A DNA stretch of 64,000 nt from positions 516,240 to 580,239 of the forward strand of contig CAWENX010000006.1 of assembly GCA_963810555.1 (NCBI GenBank). Direction: 5' to 3'. A model generated the notes under the pieces. It searched no databases. It was not told where the DNA came from and worked only from the letters and a program-made list of their open reading frames with translations. Within the stretch, counting starts at the first letter, position 1. The number at the start of each line of letters is the position of its first letter. The DNA is from G963677325 sp963810555 (GTDB lineage Bacteria > Bacteroidota > Bacteroidia > Bacteroidales > Prolixibacteraceae). Shown here one piece after another: positions 38,777 through 49,403 of the stretch. The position numbers were made by a program, and so were the translations under genes.

Positions 38777-40237
38777 ATGCAGAAATTAAGTCTCCAACAG
38801 AAATTGCTTCAGAAGCTTTCGCCACAGCAGATACAGGTTATCAAGCTGTTGGAACTTCCTACTATGCAGCTTGAGCAGAGGATAAAGAAGGAACTTGAGG
38901 AAAATCCTGTTCTGGAGATCGACAGTGAAAATTTTGAATCGACAGATGAGGAATTTTCCGACAATGATCTTAAGTCAAGTGAGGATCGTGACAACGAAGA
39001 GTTTTCGGTTTCTGATTATCTGAATGAGGAGGATTATCCTTCTTTTCGTTACAGTACCCAAAACAATTCAAAAGGAAGCAAAGTGAGCGAGATTCCTTTT
39101 TCGGAGAGCACCTCATTTAACGAATATTTGCTGGATCAGATCAGCACTGTTTTCCTGAGTGCACATGAACGAATTCTGGCAGAACATATTATCGGGAGCA
39201 TTGATGAGGACGGGTATGTGAGACGGGAATTGGATTCGATGGTCGATGACCTTGCATTTTCACAAAATATCAAAACAAATGAAGCGGAACTGATCCAGGT
39301 ATTAAGAGTTGTACAGGAGCTTGATCCTCCCGGAGTGGGTGCAAGAAATCTCCGTGAATGTTTAAGACTTCAGATTTTGAGGAAAAACGATAAAAATAAA
39401 GCTGTAGAACTTGCAGGACAAATTCTCAGGGATGCTTTTGATGAATTTACCCGTAAGCATTATGACAAGATACAGCGAAAATTCGGAGTTGATGAAGATA
39501 CTCTTAAAGATGCTATTGAAGAAATACTGAAGTTAAATCCTAAACCGGGAAGTTCATTAAGCGACAATATTAACCGTGCAAATCAGACTATTATCCCTGA
39601 TTTTATACTTGAAATTGTAGATGATGAATTTCAGCTTAGTTTAAACCAGAAAAATGCGCCGGAGCTGAATATCAGTCCTTACTATAGCAATATGCTCAGA
39701 TCTTACCATGAAAATCGCAGCGGTTTGTCCCGTGACAATAAAGATGCTGTGCTGTTCGTAAAACAAAAGATTGATTCTGCCAAATGGTTTATAGATGCCA
39801 TAAAACAACGGCAGGCTACCCTGATGATGGTAATGACTGAAATACTGATGTATCAGAAGGCATTTTTCATGGAGGGGGATGAAACAAAAATCCGGCCGAT
39901 GATCCTCAAGGACATTTCTGACCGTACCGGCCTGGATATTTCTACTATTTCGCGGGTATCAAACAGTAAATATATACAGACCCATTTTGGTATTTATCCT
40001 TTGAAATTTTTCTTTTCCGAATCGATGCAGAAAGATACCGGTGAAGAAGTTTCCACCCGTGAAATAAAATCCATTCTCCAGGAGTGCATTAACAAAGAGG
40101 ATAAGCACAAACCTCTTACGGATGATGACCTGACACAGATACTAAAGGAAAAATCCTACCCAATTGCAAGAAGAACAGTTGCAAAATACAGGGAACAATT
40201 GAGTATTCCGGTTGCGAGAATGCGTAAAGAGTTATGA
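38777..40237 (+). CDS. rpoN: RNA polymerase sigma-54 factor
   Basis: Sigma-54 directs transcription from -24/-12 promoters and needs AAA+ activators. Region I is clear (LSLQQKLLQKLSPQQIQVIKLLELP), followed by an acidic linker (about 55-100), the core-binding region (ELDPPGVGARNLRECLRLQ) and the RpoN box near the C terminus (YPIARRTVAKYREQLSIP). The ATG at 38777 is the natural start; an upstream TTG adds 12 unlikely residues. Length is 486 residues. No activator gene is adjacent. Confidence 0.95.
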   Translation: MQKLSLQQKLLQKLSPQQIQVIKLLELPTMQLEQRIKKELEENPVLEIDSENFESTDEEFSDNDLKSSEDRDNEEFSVSDYLNEEDYPSFRYSTQNNSKGSKVSEIPFSESTSFNEYLLDQISTVFLSAHERILAEHIIGSIDEDGYVRRELDSMVDDLAFSQNIKTNEAELIQVLRVVQELDPPGVGARNLRECLRLQILRKNDKNKAVELAGQILRDAFDEFTRKHYDKIQRKFGVDEDTLKDAIEEILKLNPKPGSSLSDNINRANQTIIPDFILEIVDDEFQLSLNQKNAPELNISPYYSNMLRSYHENRSGLSRDNKDAVLFVKQKIDSAKWFIDAIKQRQATLMMVMTEILMYQKAFFMEGDETKIRPMILKDISDRTGLDISTISRVSNSKYIQTHFGIYPLKFFFSESMQKDTGEEVSTREIKSILQECINKEDKHKPLTDDDLTQILKEKSYPIARRTVAKYREQLSIPVARMRKEL

Positions 40238-40256
40238 GTTATGCGTAACGAAAAGT

Positions 40257-40305
40257 GAACATTAAACATTGAACATTAAACATTGAACATTGAACATTTA
40301 ACATT
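40257..40305. repeat. Seven-unit 7-bp word array
   Basis: GAACATT, AAACATT, GAACATT, AAACATT, GAACATT, GAACATT and TAACATT follow each other with no gap, directly after rpoN. The TTG start of the next gene lies inside the array. Confidence 0.8.
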
Positions 40306-41416
40306 GTTCTTTTATTCCCTTTTAGCGGTAATGCAGATTTATTCCGCGGAGGGCTTAATGTCAGACAAAGAAAAGGGTTTACCGGAACCCGTAATTAATA
40401 TCGGAGTATTAATTCAAAGCAGTCAAACCCAGGCTGCCAGCGAGGGAGCAGAACTTGCAATAAGAAATATTAATGAACGAACAGGTGATAAGGGCCGAAA
40501 GTTCCGAATTGTTGTGAGTTCTATGGAAGGACCATGGGGAACAGGTTCGAAAAAAGCAGAGAGCATGGTATTTGATGATAATGTATTTGCAATTATCGGA
40601 TCTCATGATGGACGAAATGCCCATCTTGTTGAACAGGTCGTTGCTAAAACCCATATATGTTATGTATCCGCCAAGGCGAGTGATCCGACTCTTTCGCAGG
40701 CTTTTGTTCCCTGGTTTTTCAGTTGTGTACCCAATGATCTTCAGCAAGCTGCTTCATTGAAAGAAGAAATATATTACAGAAGAAATTTTAAAAAAGTAGT
40801 TGTTCTTTCTGATAACAGTTATGATAGCAATCAGGCCGTTAAGAGCTTTCTGAAAATGGTTAAAGAAGAGGGATTAACAGACCCGGTACGATACTCAATA
40901 GAAAATTCAGAAAAAGCTATCAAGGAAATCCTGAATAAGCTAAGAAAAAAGGATAAAACTGAATGTATTGTACTTTTTGGGAATTCTGATTTTGCAAGGA
41001 AAACTATTGGTTTATTGTCATTTCAAAAAATGGATTTACCAATTTATTGTTCATTATTCACCTTAAATGATAAAGTGCTGACTGATTTGAAGTCGTTACA
41101 AAGTGAAAAACTTGTCCTGGTTTCTTCCGGATTTTTTCTGAGTATTAAAGGGAGAGTATTTAAAGAAGATTTTAAAAAAGTCTACGGAACGGAACCTGAT
41201 GAAGAAGCCGCTTATGCATATGATGCAGCCGGTTTAATTGCAAAAGCTATCGAAAATGCTAACTATGATCCTGAAGAATTAAAGGATGAACTGGTAAAAA
41301 TTCATTATGAAGGAGTGACGGGATCAATTCGATTTGATGACAGAGGCAACCGGATTGGATTGGCAGGACTGGTGGAAATAAAAGCTGGGAAACCTGTTAC
41401 AGTTGGAACACGATAA
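40283..41416 (+). CDS. Type-1 periplasmic binding protein (branched-chain amino acid/urea ABC type)
   Basis: LTLFFYSLLAVMQIYSAEG looks like a signal peptide, so the start must be a TTG at 40283 or 40304, both inside or at the end of the 7-bp word array; the first ATG (40331) would destroy the signal. The mature part begins INIGVLIQSSQ, then EGAELAIRNINERTG, NVFAIIGSHDGRNAHLV and YAYDAAGLIAKAIENA, the ordered landmarks of Peripla_BP_6 proteins. No permease or ATPase follows. Downstream genes are VCBS/UnbV proteins, so it may act as a sensor or lone binding protein for this cluster. Ligand unknown. Confidence 0.75.
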   Translation: MNIEHLTLFFYSLLAVMQIYSAEGLMSDKEKGLPEPVINIGVLIQSSQTQAASEGAELAIRNINERTGDKGRKFRIVVSSMEGPWGTGSKKAESMVFDDNVFAIIGSHDGRNAHLVEQVVAKTHICYVSAKASDPTLSQAFVPWFFSCVPNDLQQAASLKEEIYYRRNFKKVVVLSDNSYDSNQAVKSFLKMVKEEGLTDPVRYSIENSEKAIKEILNKLRKKDKTECIVLFGNSDFARKTIGLLSFQKMDLPIYCSLFTLNDKVLTDLKSLQSEKLVLVSSGFFLSIKGRVFKEDFKKVYGTEPDEEAAYAYDAAGLIAKAIENANYDPEELKDELVKIHYEGVTGSIRFDDRGNRIGLAGLVEIKAGKPVTVGTR

Positions 41417-41646
41417 CAGAAGAGTGAACGATGAAAAGTCACCAGTAATTAACTTTAATATAGCAACATAGAATTTAATAATGGATTGATAAATAAGAGT
41501 TCTTTATTTTGGAGTCGGATTGTAAATTTTTATTAAATTGTGTCATCAAATCAAGTATCATTATTTGATTTCGGAAAACCAATTTAAGATTGTCAAAGGA
41601 TAAATCTTACTATTGCCTTGCCTGTTGCCTTTAACCCTTTTTGAGA

Positions 41647-44600
41647 ATGAAAAATATTAATGTTCTGGTGACAATGTTGTTTTGTTTGCTTTTTCTGGCA
41701 GGATGCCATAATCAACCTAAAAGGAGCAAACAAAAATCTGTTGAACTGATGTCTGCGCAATCACTGGGTCTTGGATATCTTGAAGAATTCAAGCTTAATG
41801 AGGCGGAAAAGGAATTTTTGAAATATATTAAACTCGCACCCAATGAAAAACTCGGTTATGCCAACCTTGGTCTGACCTATTTAAGAATGGGCCGATATGA
41901 GGATGCTAAAAAACAACTCTATAAAGCCATAGAAATAGCACCGAAGGACCCTGATATCCGGTTGATTCTTGCCACAGCATACCAGATGAATGACGAACGT
42001 AAACGGGCAATATCCGAGCTTAACGAGACTCTTGCCTTTGCCCCTGATCATATAAAAGTTCTTTATTTTCTGTCAGAGCTGTATGCTGCGGAGAGCGATA
42101 AGGAATCCCAAAAGCTTCGTGAAGAATGCGTACTTAAGCTTTCTAAGATAGATCCCGGAAATATTGTTCATAAACTTAATCTTACGGATATATATATTCG
42201 CAACGAGGAAGCTGACAAAGCCCTGGAACAATTGGAAATCATACGAAAACAATTTCCCGAATTTCCAAAAGAGGCTGAGGAATATTACAATAAAACTCTT
42301 TTACTGCTCAGGAAAGGTAATACTAAGGATGCAATTGTACCATTTACAATATTTCATAATTATATAAAGGTTACCTCTCCCTACCAGGCGGGAATTATGG
42401 ATCTAAAGGGACCGGGGGGATCGCTTGTTGGCTTTCCTTTAATTTCCTTTGCACAGCCATCCACATCAATGATTTCTGAAAATAAATCACTTCTTGATGT
42501 TATTAAATTCACTAATGTTACAGAATCTGCAGGATTAAGTGTAGTTCCGTCCTGGAACGAAGGTGAGAACAGTGAATTCCGGAATTCAACACATGTAGAA
42601 GAAGCTGATTATGACAATGACGGAGACGGGGATCTTTATGTCGGCTGTTATGATCCCGCTACATCATCTTACAGGCACTGGCTCTTTAATAATGAAATGG
42701 GGAGATATAAAGATGTTTCGGAAAAGGTCGGTATAAATCATGAGGGCAAAGAAAAATCAGCCGCATTTGCAGACTATGACAATGATGGTTATCTTGATCT
42801 CTATGTATTGAGAGATAAAGGGAATATATTATACAGAAATGCCGGGGAAGGCAATTTTGAAAATGTGACTGATGACGCAAAATTAAATAATATTTCAGGG
42901 GGCACTTTTGCTTTGTTCTTTGACTGCGATCATGACGGAGATCTTGATTTGTTTGAAACAAGAGAGGGATCGAATCTTTTGTTCAGAAATAACGGCGATG
43001 GAACATTTCAGCAACAGGCTGAAAAAATGGGTTTGTCCTCAGGTAATCCCAATCCGCCAGCCGGCGGATGGGACAGCCGCGAAGCTGCCTTCGGAGATTT
43101 TGAAGATGACGGGGTTATCGATCTTTTTGTCGTAAATGGAGACACGAGTAATATACTCTATTCCAATCAGAGAGGGGGTATTTTTAAAAATGTGACTGAA
43201 AAAAGCGGGCTGACAAGTACGGGGGGATCTACTTCCGTTACTGTCGGGGATTACAATAATGATGGGTTTCTGGATCTTTTTGTTACCTCAGAAAAAAAGG
43301 GAGAACAGGTTTTATACAGGAATCAGGGCAACGCTAACTTTGAACCGGCAGGGAATCCGAAAGAGATGTTCTCTGCAATCCAGATGATCAAAGTGAATGA
43401 TGCAAGATTTTTTGATTTCGACAATGACGGACATCTTGATCTTATTATCGCCGGAGAACCAAAAGAGAAAGGGGGGCGCGCATTATTCCTGTATCACAAT
43501 GACGGGAAAGGGAATTTTACAGATGTATCAGGATTGCTGCCGGAAGAGCCAAAATCAGGAAGACAAATCGCCATATTTGATTATAATGAAGACGGTGATC
43601 CTGACATAGTCATTGCAGGTATAAACGGAGGAGTATTCACTCTTAAGAAACGACGGAGGGAACTTAAATCACTATATCAAGATGAAGCTGGTTGGTTTAA
43701 GGGCAGGCAGTGCAAAGAACAATCATTTTGGTATTGGGGCAAAAGTGGAAATACGAGCAGGTGACTTATATGAGAGTATGGTTGTGACTGATCCGAATGT
43801 CCTTATGGGCCTTGGATACCGGCCCAAAGCCGATGTGATAAGAATAACATGGACAAATGGCGTTCCTCAGAATATCTTTCTTCCCTGGAGCGACCAGGCT
43901 CTTATTGAAGCGCAGACATTGAAGGGTTCTTGTCCCTTCCTTTATACCTGGGACGGAAACAAATATGAATTTGCAAAGGATATTCTGTGGAGAAGCGCTC
44001 TTGGTATGCCGATGGGCATTATGGGAGGTACTACCCAATATGCTTTCCCGGATGCATCGGATGATTATATTAAGATACCCCGCGAATCACTGAAACCAAG
44101 GAACGGAAAGTACTCAATCCAGGTTACATCAGAATTATGGGAGACAATATATTTGGATAAAATAGAGGTAGTTGCTGTTGATCATCCCGATTCTGTTGAT
44201 GTATTTGTTCCTGAACAATTTTCACCACCTCCTTTTCCCGGACTAAAGTTGTTCGAGGTTGAAAATAAGCATATTCCGGTTTCGGCAATTGATTCAAACG
44301 GGAATGACGTTCTTTCTTTTATTGCTCAGAAAGACGATAAATACCTGTCAGATTTTAATCCTGGTAAATACCAGGGAGTTACCGAAATGCATGATCTGAT
44401 TCTTGATCCCGGAAAGGCCGGTGATTCAGATAAATTATACATGTTCCTCTATGGTTGGATATTTCCTACTGATGCCAGTATAAATGCCGCCCTTGCACAA
44501 TCGGATCAGCTTCAGGTGGTTTCTCCCCAGATACAGGTTATTGATAAAAAGGGGAGATTGGGAAACGGTGATTGGGAATCTGGGATTCCCGATGGGGAAG

Positions 44601-45242
44601 GATAAAACAGTTATCGCAGATCTTTCCGGTAAATTTCTCTCAAAAGATCACAGGATAAGAATCAGAACGAATATGGAAATCTATTGGGATCAGATTTTCT
44701 TTTCAGGTTATCTTCCAAATGTTCCTGTTAGTTCAACTGTATTGAAACCTGTTTCTGCTGATTTACATTACAGGGGTTTCTCGCGAATGTACAGAAAAGG
44801 AGGACGTTACGGGCCTCATTGGTTTGATTATTCCGATGTGGATAAAAGCAGGAGATGGCGCGATCTCACAGGCAACTATACCCGTTACGGAGATGTGCTT
44901 CCCCTTCTGAAAGAATCGGATAACCAGTACATCATTTCCAATGCGGGTGATGAGACTTCGATTGAATTTGATTCCAGAAAATTGCCGGAATTAAGGCAGG
45001 GATGGAAGAGAGACTTTTTCATTCACAGCGTCGGTTGGGTTAAGGATGGCGATTTAAATACGGCTACAGGCAATAAAGTATTGCCTTTGCCATTTCATGG
45101 AATGAAGAGTTATCCTCCTTCAAGGGTAGACACTTATCCTGATGATCCGGAACTTCAGAAATATAATAAAGAGTATAATACAAGGATTGTAACTCAAGAG
45201 GATTTCAGAAATGCCTTAAAGCCAGTAATCAGTAAACAATAA
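41647..45242 (+). CDS. Lipoprotein with TPR, VCBS/FG-GAP and UnbV-like domains, two frameshifts
   Basis: The lipoprotein signal ends LFLAGC at about residue 20. Residues 30-220 are tetratricopeptide repeats (YANLGLTYLRMGRYEDAKKQL). About 310-660 hold VCBS/FG-GAP repeats with calcium-binding loops (DYDNDGDGDLYV, DYDNDGYLDLYV, DCDHDGDLDLF). An extra A near 43656 shifts the frame; the corrected reading is LKNDGGNLNHYIKMKLVGL, then NNHFGIGAKVEIRAGD, the ASPIC/UnbV motif. A second shift near 44570 joins to MGKDKTVIADLSGKF and a C-terminal domain ending KPVISKQ. The joined protein has about 1200 residues, secreted and probably surface-bound. It sits second in a co-directional set of five genes. Function unknown. 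Confidence 0.8.
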
Positions 45243-45257
45243 TCAGTGAATAGTAAA
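45223..45257. repeat. 7-bp word array overlapping a stop codon
   Basis: CAGTAAT, CAGTAAA, CAATAAT, CAGTGAA and TAGTAAA run in tandem. The first three units encode the last codons (VISKQ) and stop of the TPR/UnbV gene, so the array is partly coding. Confidence 0.65.
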
Positions 45258-45350
45258 TGACTATTTATCCTTTGCCATCAGCTAAGCAAACGGAATCATG
45301 GAAAGGAGAGTGATGACAGATTTTAAGATTGTATAATAATTTAAACTCAG

Positions 45351-47065
45351 ATGATAAATAGGATTATAAATTACCAATACGGGATCACGATTTACTGTTT
45401 ACTGCTGTTCATGCTATTGCTGCCTTTTCCTTTGGATGCTCAGAAAAAAATAATGTTTACTGATGTCACAGCCAAAGTCGGGATTCATTTCAAATATAAT
45501 TTTGGGGACTACTCCTATAAAAATATTATGGAGAGCAGCGGCGGCGGAATCACTGTGTTTGATTATAACAATGACGGATTAATGGATATTTACCTGATGA
45601 ACGGCATCTATCTTAAAGGTATATCAGATCCTGACGGCAAAGTATTCAGTAATTCACATAATGAGCTTTACAAAAATAACAGTAACGGGACTTTTACAGA
45701 GGTTTCGAAGTCAGCCGGAGTGGATTTGCATCAGTGGTGTATGGCTGCAGGAGCTATTGATCTTGATAACGACGGATACCAGGATTTGTATGTATTGAAT
45801 TATGGTCCCAATGTTTTCTATCATAACAACGGTAACGGCACTTTCAGTGATATCACGGAATCATTGGGATTAAGCGGGCCCGATAATGTTAAATGGTTTT
45901 CCCAAATGGAGCATCGGAGTTTCGTTCTGGGATTATAACCGGGATGGCAGGCTTGATGCAATTGTCGGTAATTTTATGGCTTTTGATCCCGCTTATTTTA
46001 CTCCGGGAAAACCGGATATTATGCCGAGTCCGGCAGAATATAAAGGTCAGGCTTCAATGTTGTATGAGCAGCAGGCAAACGGGAGATTTATCGATGTCAC
46101 CAAAAAAAATAATCTCTGGTATCCTGATTCAAAATGCATGGGTCTTACTGTTTTTGATTATAATGATGATGGTTATACAGATATATTTCAGGCCAATGAT
46201 CATCAGTTGAATTTCCTTTTCAAAAATGACAAGGGTGTATTCAGGGAAGTCGGAGTGCAAAGCGGAGTTGCGGCAAACAGCCACGGGGAAGGGACAGGAT
46301 CGATGCATGCGTGCCTTGCTGATGTGGATGGTGACGGATTAATTGATATTCTTGTGAGTGATCTTGACTATGGCGCTTTATACAGGAATATGGGAAATGG
46401 CGTATATGCTGATATTACCGAAGAAAGCGGTGTTGCAGCACAAATGGCAGGCAAAGGAGGCTGGGGTGCGCAATTTTTTGACTATGACAATGACGGAGAT
46501 CCTGATATTGTTGTTGCAAACGGCACTGCCGAAGAGTTGATTCTGCAATACCCTTTGCTGTTGGAGAATGACGGCAAGGGGCATTTTAAGAATGTGGGGA
46601 AAGAGTATGGCGCCTATTTCTCCACAAAACGCTCCGGCAGGGGGCTTGATGTGCTGGACTATAACAATGACGGGAACATGGATATTTTAGTTTCTCATGT
46701 TGATTTGCAAGGCACACCGGTTCTTCTTAGAAATGATGGAGGAAACGGCAACCATTGGCTTGGATTGATTCTAAAAGGTAAATACGGTACTGCTTCCGCA
46801 ATTGCTGCAAAAGTAACCTGACAGCAGGAGGGAAGAAAGCAGGTTCAGATCAATCAGTGGGCAACAAGCTATCTTTCCAATAATGACCCCCGGCTTCATT
46901 TCGGATTAGGTCAGAATAAACAGATAGATCTGCTTGAGATTGATTGGTCAGACGGGAAGGAAGAGATTTACAATAATCTGACTTGCGACCGTTATTGTCA
47001 CAATACTTCAGGGAACTGGTGTTATTAAGCAGGAAGTTGCAGCGGCAGTGAGCAGAAAAAAGTAA
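45351..47065 (+). CDS. CRTAC1-type secreted protein (VCBS/FG-GAP + ASPIC/UnbV), several frameshifts
   Basis: A signal peptide (to PLDAQ) is followed by FTDVTAKVGIHFKYNFG, the usual opening of CRTAC1-like proteins. Calcium-loop repeats follow: DYNNDGLMDIYL, DLDNDGYQDLYV, DYNDDGYTDIFQ, DYDNDGDPDIVV. The frame slips near 45898 (KW to SIGVSFWDYNRDG) and then near 46818 and 46840 inside the C-terminal UnbV domain (VQINQWATSYLSNNDPRLHFGLG, shown in part). A last slip near 47000 gives the ending VIVTILQGTGVIKQEV and a stop at 47065. The joined length is about 570 residues. It follows the TPR/UnbV gene by 108 bp and precedes the asparagine-synthase-like gene by 30 bp, which supports an operon. Confidence 0.78.
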
Positions 47066-47094
47066 TAAGTTTAAAACTAAATAAATCTGAGAAT

Positions 47095-48423
47095 ATGAAC
47101 AACCAATATGTTAGCAAAGTTGTGGATCTAAGCCATCCCGAAAAAAATGTCATTTACAACATGACTCATGAAGAAGCGGTCAATGTTCTCAAATCGGGAG
47201 ATATTGAAGCCGTTCGTAAAATTGACGGTACGTTTGCCCTTATCTCTGTTGACGGAAAAACGATCCGGATGGCAAGATCTATCGGCCGTCCTTTGCGTTA
47301 TTTCATTGCAAAATTATCTGCAGGGCCTCAGCTTGTGATTGCTGAACGGATCGATGTCATTTTTAATTATCTAAAAAAGGAAGGGATGGCAAATCAGTTC
47401 CATCCATCTTATACCCGGATGGTTCCCGCTCATTATATCACTAAAATTGAACTGCTGGGCTGTCCTGATCCGAACCCTACCTATACCCGTTTCTTTAAAC
47501 CGGAGAGAAATAAATGGAACGATGGGAATCCGGCACAGATTGGCGAATATTATATCGGAACTGTTTACAATGAAATAAAAAAATGGTTAATGTTCCGGGC
47601 AAAGAAAGGTCCTGTAGGAGTAACTTTTTCAGCAGGAATAGACAGCGGTTCAGTATTTATTCTTAACTTACCATGCATTGAGGGAACTTGGTCAAAGTCC
47701 TTCAAGACTGAAAGCTTTTACCCTTTCAATTGACGGAGGAGGCGAAGATTTGATGCAGGCCAGGAAATTTCTTGACATGCTGAATCTCGGTATCTTTCTT
47801 GAACCATAGAAATGGAATATTCAGAACTGGATTGGAGAAACGCGGTAAAACTGGTTGAGGATTACAAGCCTCTCGATATTCAATCTGCCACCATGAATCT
47901 GGCATTGCTGAAGGGAATACGTTCCCGATATCCGGACTGGAAATACTTAATTGACGGGGATGGAGGAGATGAAAACCTTAAGGATTATCCGATCGAGGAG
48001 AATCCGGAATTGACAATCCGAAGCGTTCTCAATAACCTGATGTTGTATCATGAAGGCTGGGGTGTTGAATCAATTAAACATTCATTGACCTATTCAGGAG
48101 GATTGAGCCGCGGATATATGAGAACCTTTGCACCTTCCGACTCGCTCGGTTTTGAAGGATTCAGCCCTTATACCCTGCCTGATGTAATCGAAATTTCCGA
48201 AGGAATCCCCTTTATCGACCTGACCAATTGGGACCATCAGAAGCTTTACGAACTGAAAGGACAAATCGTATCAAAAGGAATTAAAGCTCTTACAGGAATG
48301 GATATGCCTGTATTTCCCAAAAGAAGATTCCAGCATGGCGCTGCTGCCACTACCGCTTTCAATAAGCATTTCCCTGAAAATGAAATAGCTTACAGGAAAG
48401 AATTTCTTCATAATTATGAATAA
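47095..48423 (+). CDS. Asparagine-synthase-like ATP-dependent ligase lacking the N-terminal Cys, two frameshifts
   Basis: The N-terminal part resembles the AsnB glutaminase fold (AVRKIDGTFALISVDG, then RMARSIGRPLRYF), but the residue after Met is Asn, not the catalytic Cys, so glutamine hydrolysis is unlikely. The ATP-binding PP-loop reads GVTFSAGIDSGSVF. Frame slips near 47665 and 47810 are bridged by YHALRELGQSPSRLKAF, LSIDGGGEDLMQARKF and GIFLEP. The synthetase domain continues with LIDGDGGDENLKDYP and ends FPKRRFQHGAAATT. Joined length is about 445 residues. Loss of the Cys is also seen in beta-lactam synthetase-type enzymes, which use this fold to form amides within one substrate. The substrate here is unknown. 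Confidence 0.75.
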
Positions 48424-48473
48424 AGGCGGTAAAAAAAGTTCTCCCGGGCATTCGGGACTGAAACATTGAAACA

Positions 48474-49403
48474 TTGAACAACGAAAAGTGGATAATTTCC
48501 AGCCGCGGAAAGAAAAATAAAGTTGATCCCCAAAAACCTTATCATTGGCTGATAGAAAAAGAGCGGACTGTTTCAGGCAAAATTGAAGACGTCGGGATCA
48601 TCTTTCTGACCGGCAATGAGTGTCATTTCCATTGCCTGATGTGCGACCTTTGGAAAAATACCACCGATAGTCCTCCCGCCCCCGGCATTATTCCCGGACA
48701 GATCGAATGGGCGCTTGAACAGATGCCTTCGGTAAAACACCTCAAGCTTTACAACAACGGCAGCTTTTTTGATAAAAGAGCTGTTCCTCCGGAAGACTAT
48801 GATCGGATTGCTTCACTGTTAAGCAGTTTTGAAACGGTTATTGTTGAAAGCCACCCCAAATTTATAGGCAAAAGAACGCTTGATTTCAAAAATAAGCTTA
48901 AACCGGAATTACAGGTAGCCATGGGTCTGGAATCGGTGCATCCCGAAGTCCTCCAAAAACTTAATAAGCAGATGACAAAGGATGATTTCAGAAAGGCGGT
49001 CTCTTTTCTTAAGGAGAACGGAATCCGATCGAGGGCATTTATTTTGCTGAAGCCTCCTTTTCTTTCTGAATCCGAAGGAGTATATTGGGTAGAACGGTCA
49101 ATTGATTTTGCCTTTGAATCGGGAGTTGAATGCTGTGTTGTAATTCCTGTAAGGGCAGGTAATGGTGCGATGGAAATTTTAATGGCTCAGGGAGACTTCA
49201 GCTCCCCTGAAATTTCCTCCGTTGAAGCAGTTCTTGAATATGGTATCAGCCTGAATGCAGGGCGTGTTTTTGCCGATTTGTGGAATTTGAAGATCTTTTC
49301 GCGATGTGATAAATGTTTTGATCAAAGGACTGTCCGGTTAAACCAAATGAACCTGACGCAGCAAATATCAGAAAAGATAAAATGTATATGTAATACCGGG
49401 TAA
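48474..49403 (+). CDS. Radical SAM enzyme, archaeosine-synthase-subunit (RaSEA)-like, function unknown
   Basis: The cluster motif is NECHFHCLMCDLW (CxxxCxxC). GLESVHPEVLQKLNKQMT, SRAFILLKPPFLSESEG and GVECCVVIPVRAGNGAM follow, with a late pair CDKC before an Arg-rich tail. This resembles the TIGR01210/RaSEA group of radical SAM proteins, archaeal members of which complete archaeosine in tRNA; bacterial members of the wider group are uncharacterised as far as I know. The only in-frame start after a stop at 48459 is a TTG at 48474 inside an 8-bp word repeat (TGAAACAT twice). It lies 50 bp after the asparagine-synthase-like gene and closes the cluster. Confidence 0.75.
   Translation: MNNEKWIISSRGKKNKVDPQKPYHWLIEKERTVSGKIEDVGIIFLTGNECHFHCLMCDLWKNTTDSPPAPGIIPGQIEWALEQMPSVKHLKLYNNGSFFDKRAVPPEDYDRIASLLSSFETVIVESHPKFIGKRTLDFKNKLKPELQVAMGLESVHPEVLQKLNKQMTKDDFRKAVSFLKENGIRSRAFILLKPPFLSESEGVYWVERSIDFAFESGVECCVVIPVRAGNGAMEILMAQGDFSSPEISSVEAVLEYGISLNAGRVFADLWNLKIFSRCDKCFDQRTVRLNQMNLTQQISEKIKCICNTG

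Noticed and set aside
34444..49403. Link between the second QueA gene and the RaSEA-like enzyme as a new queuosine-type pathway
   Set aside because: They are 13 kb apart, separated by housekeeping genes, and no transglycosylase or preQ0/preQ1 synthesis gene lies near either.
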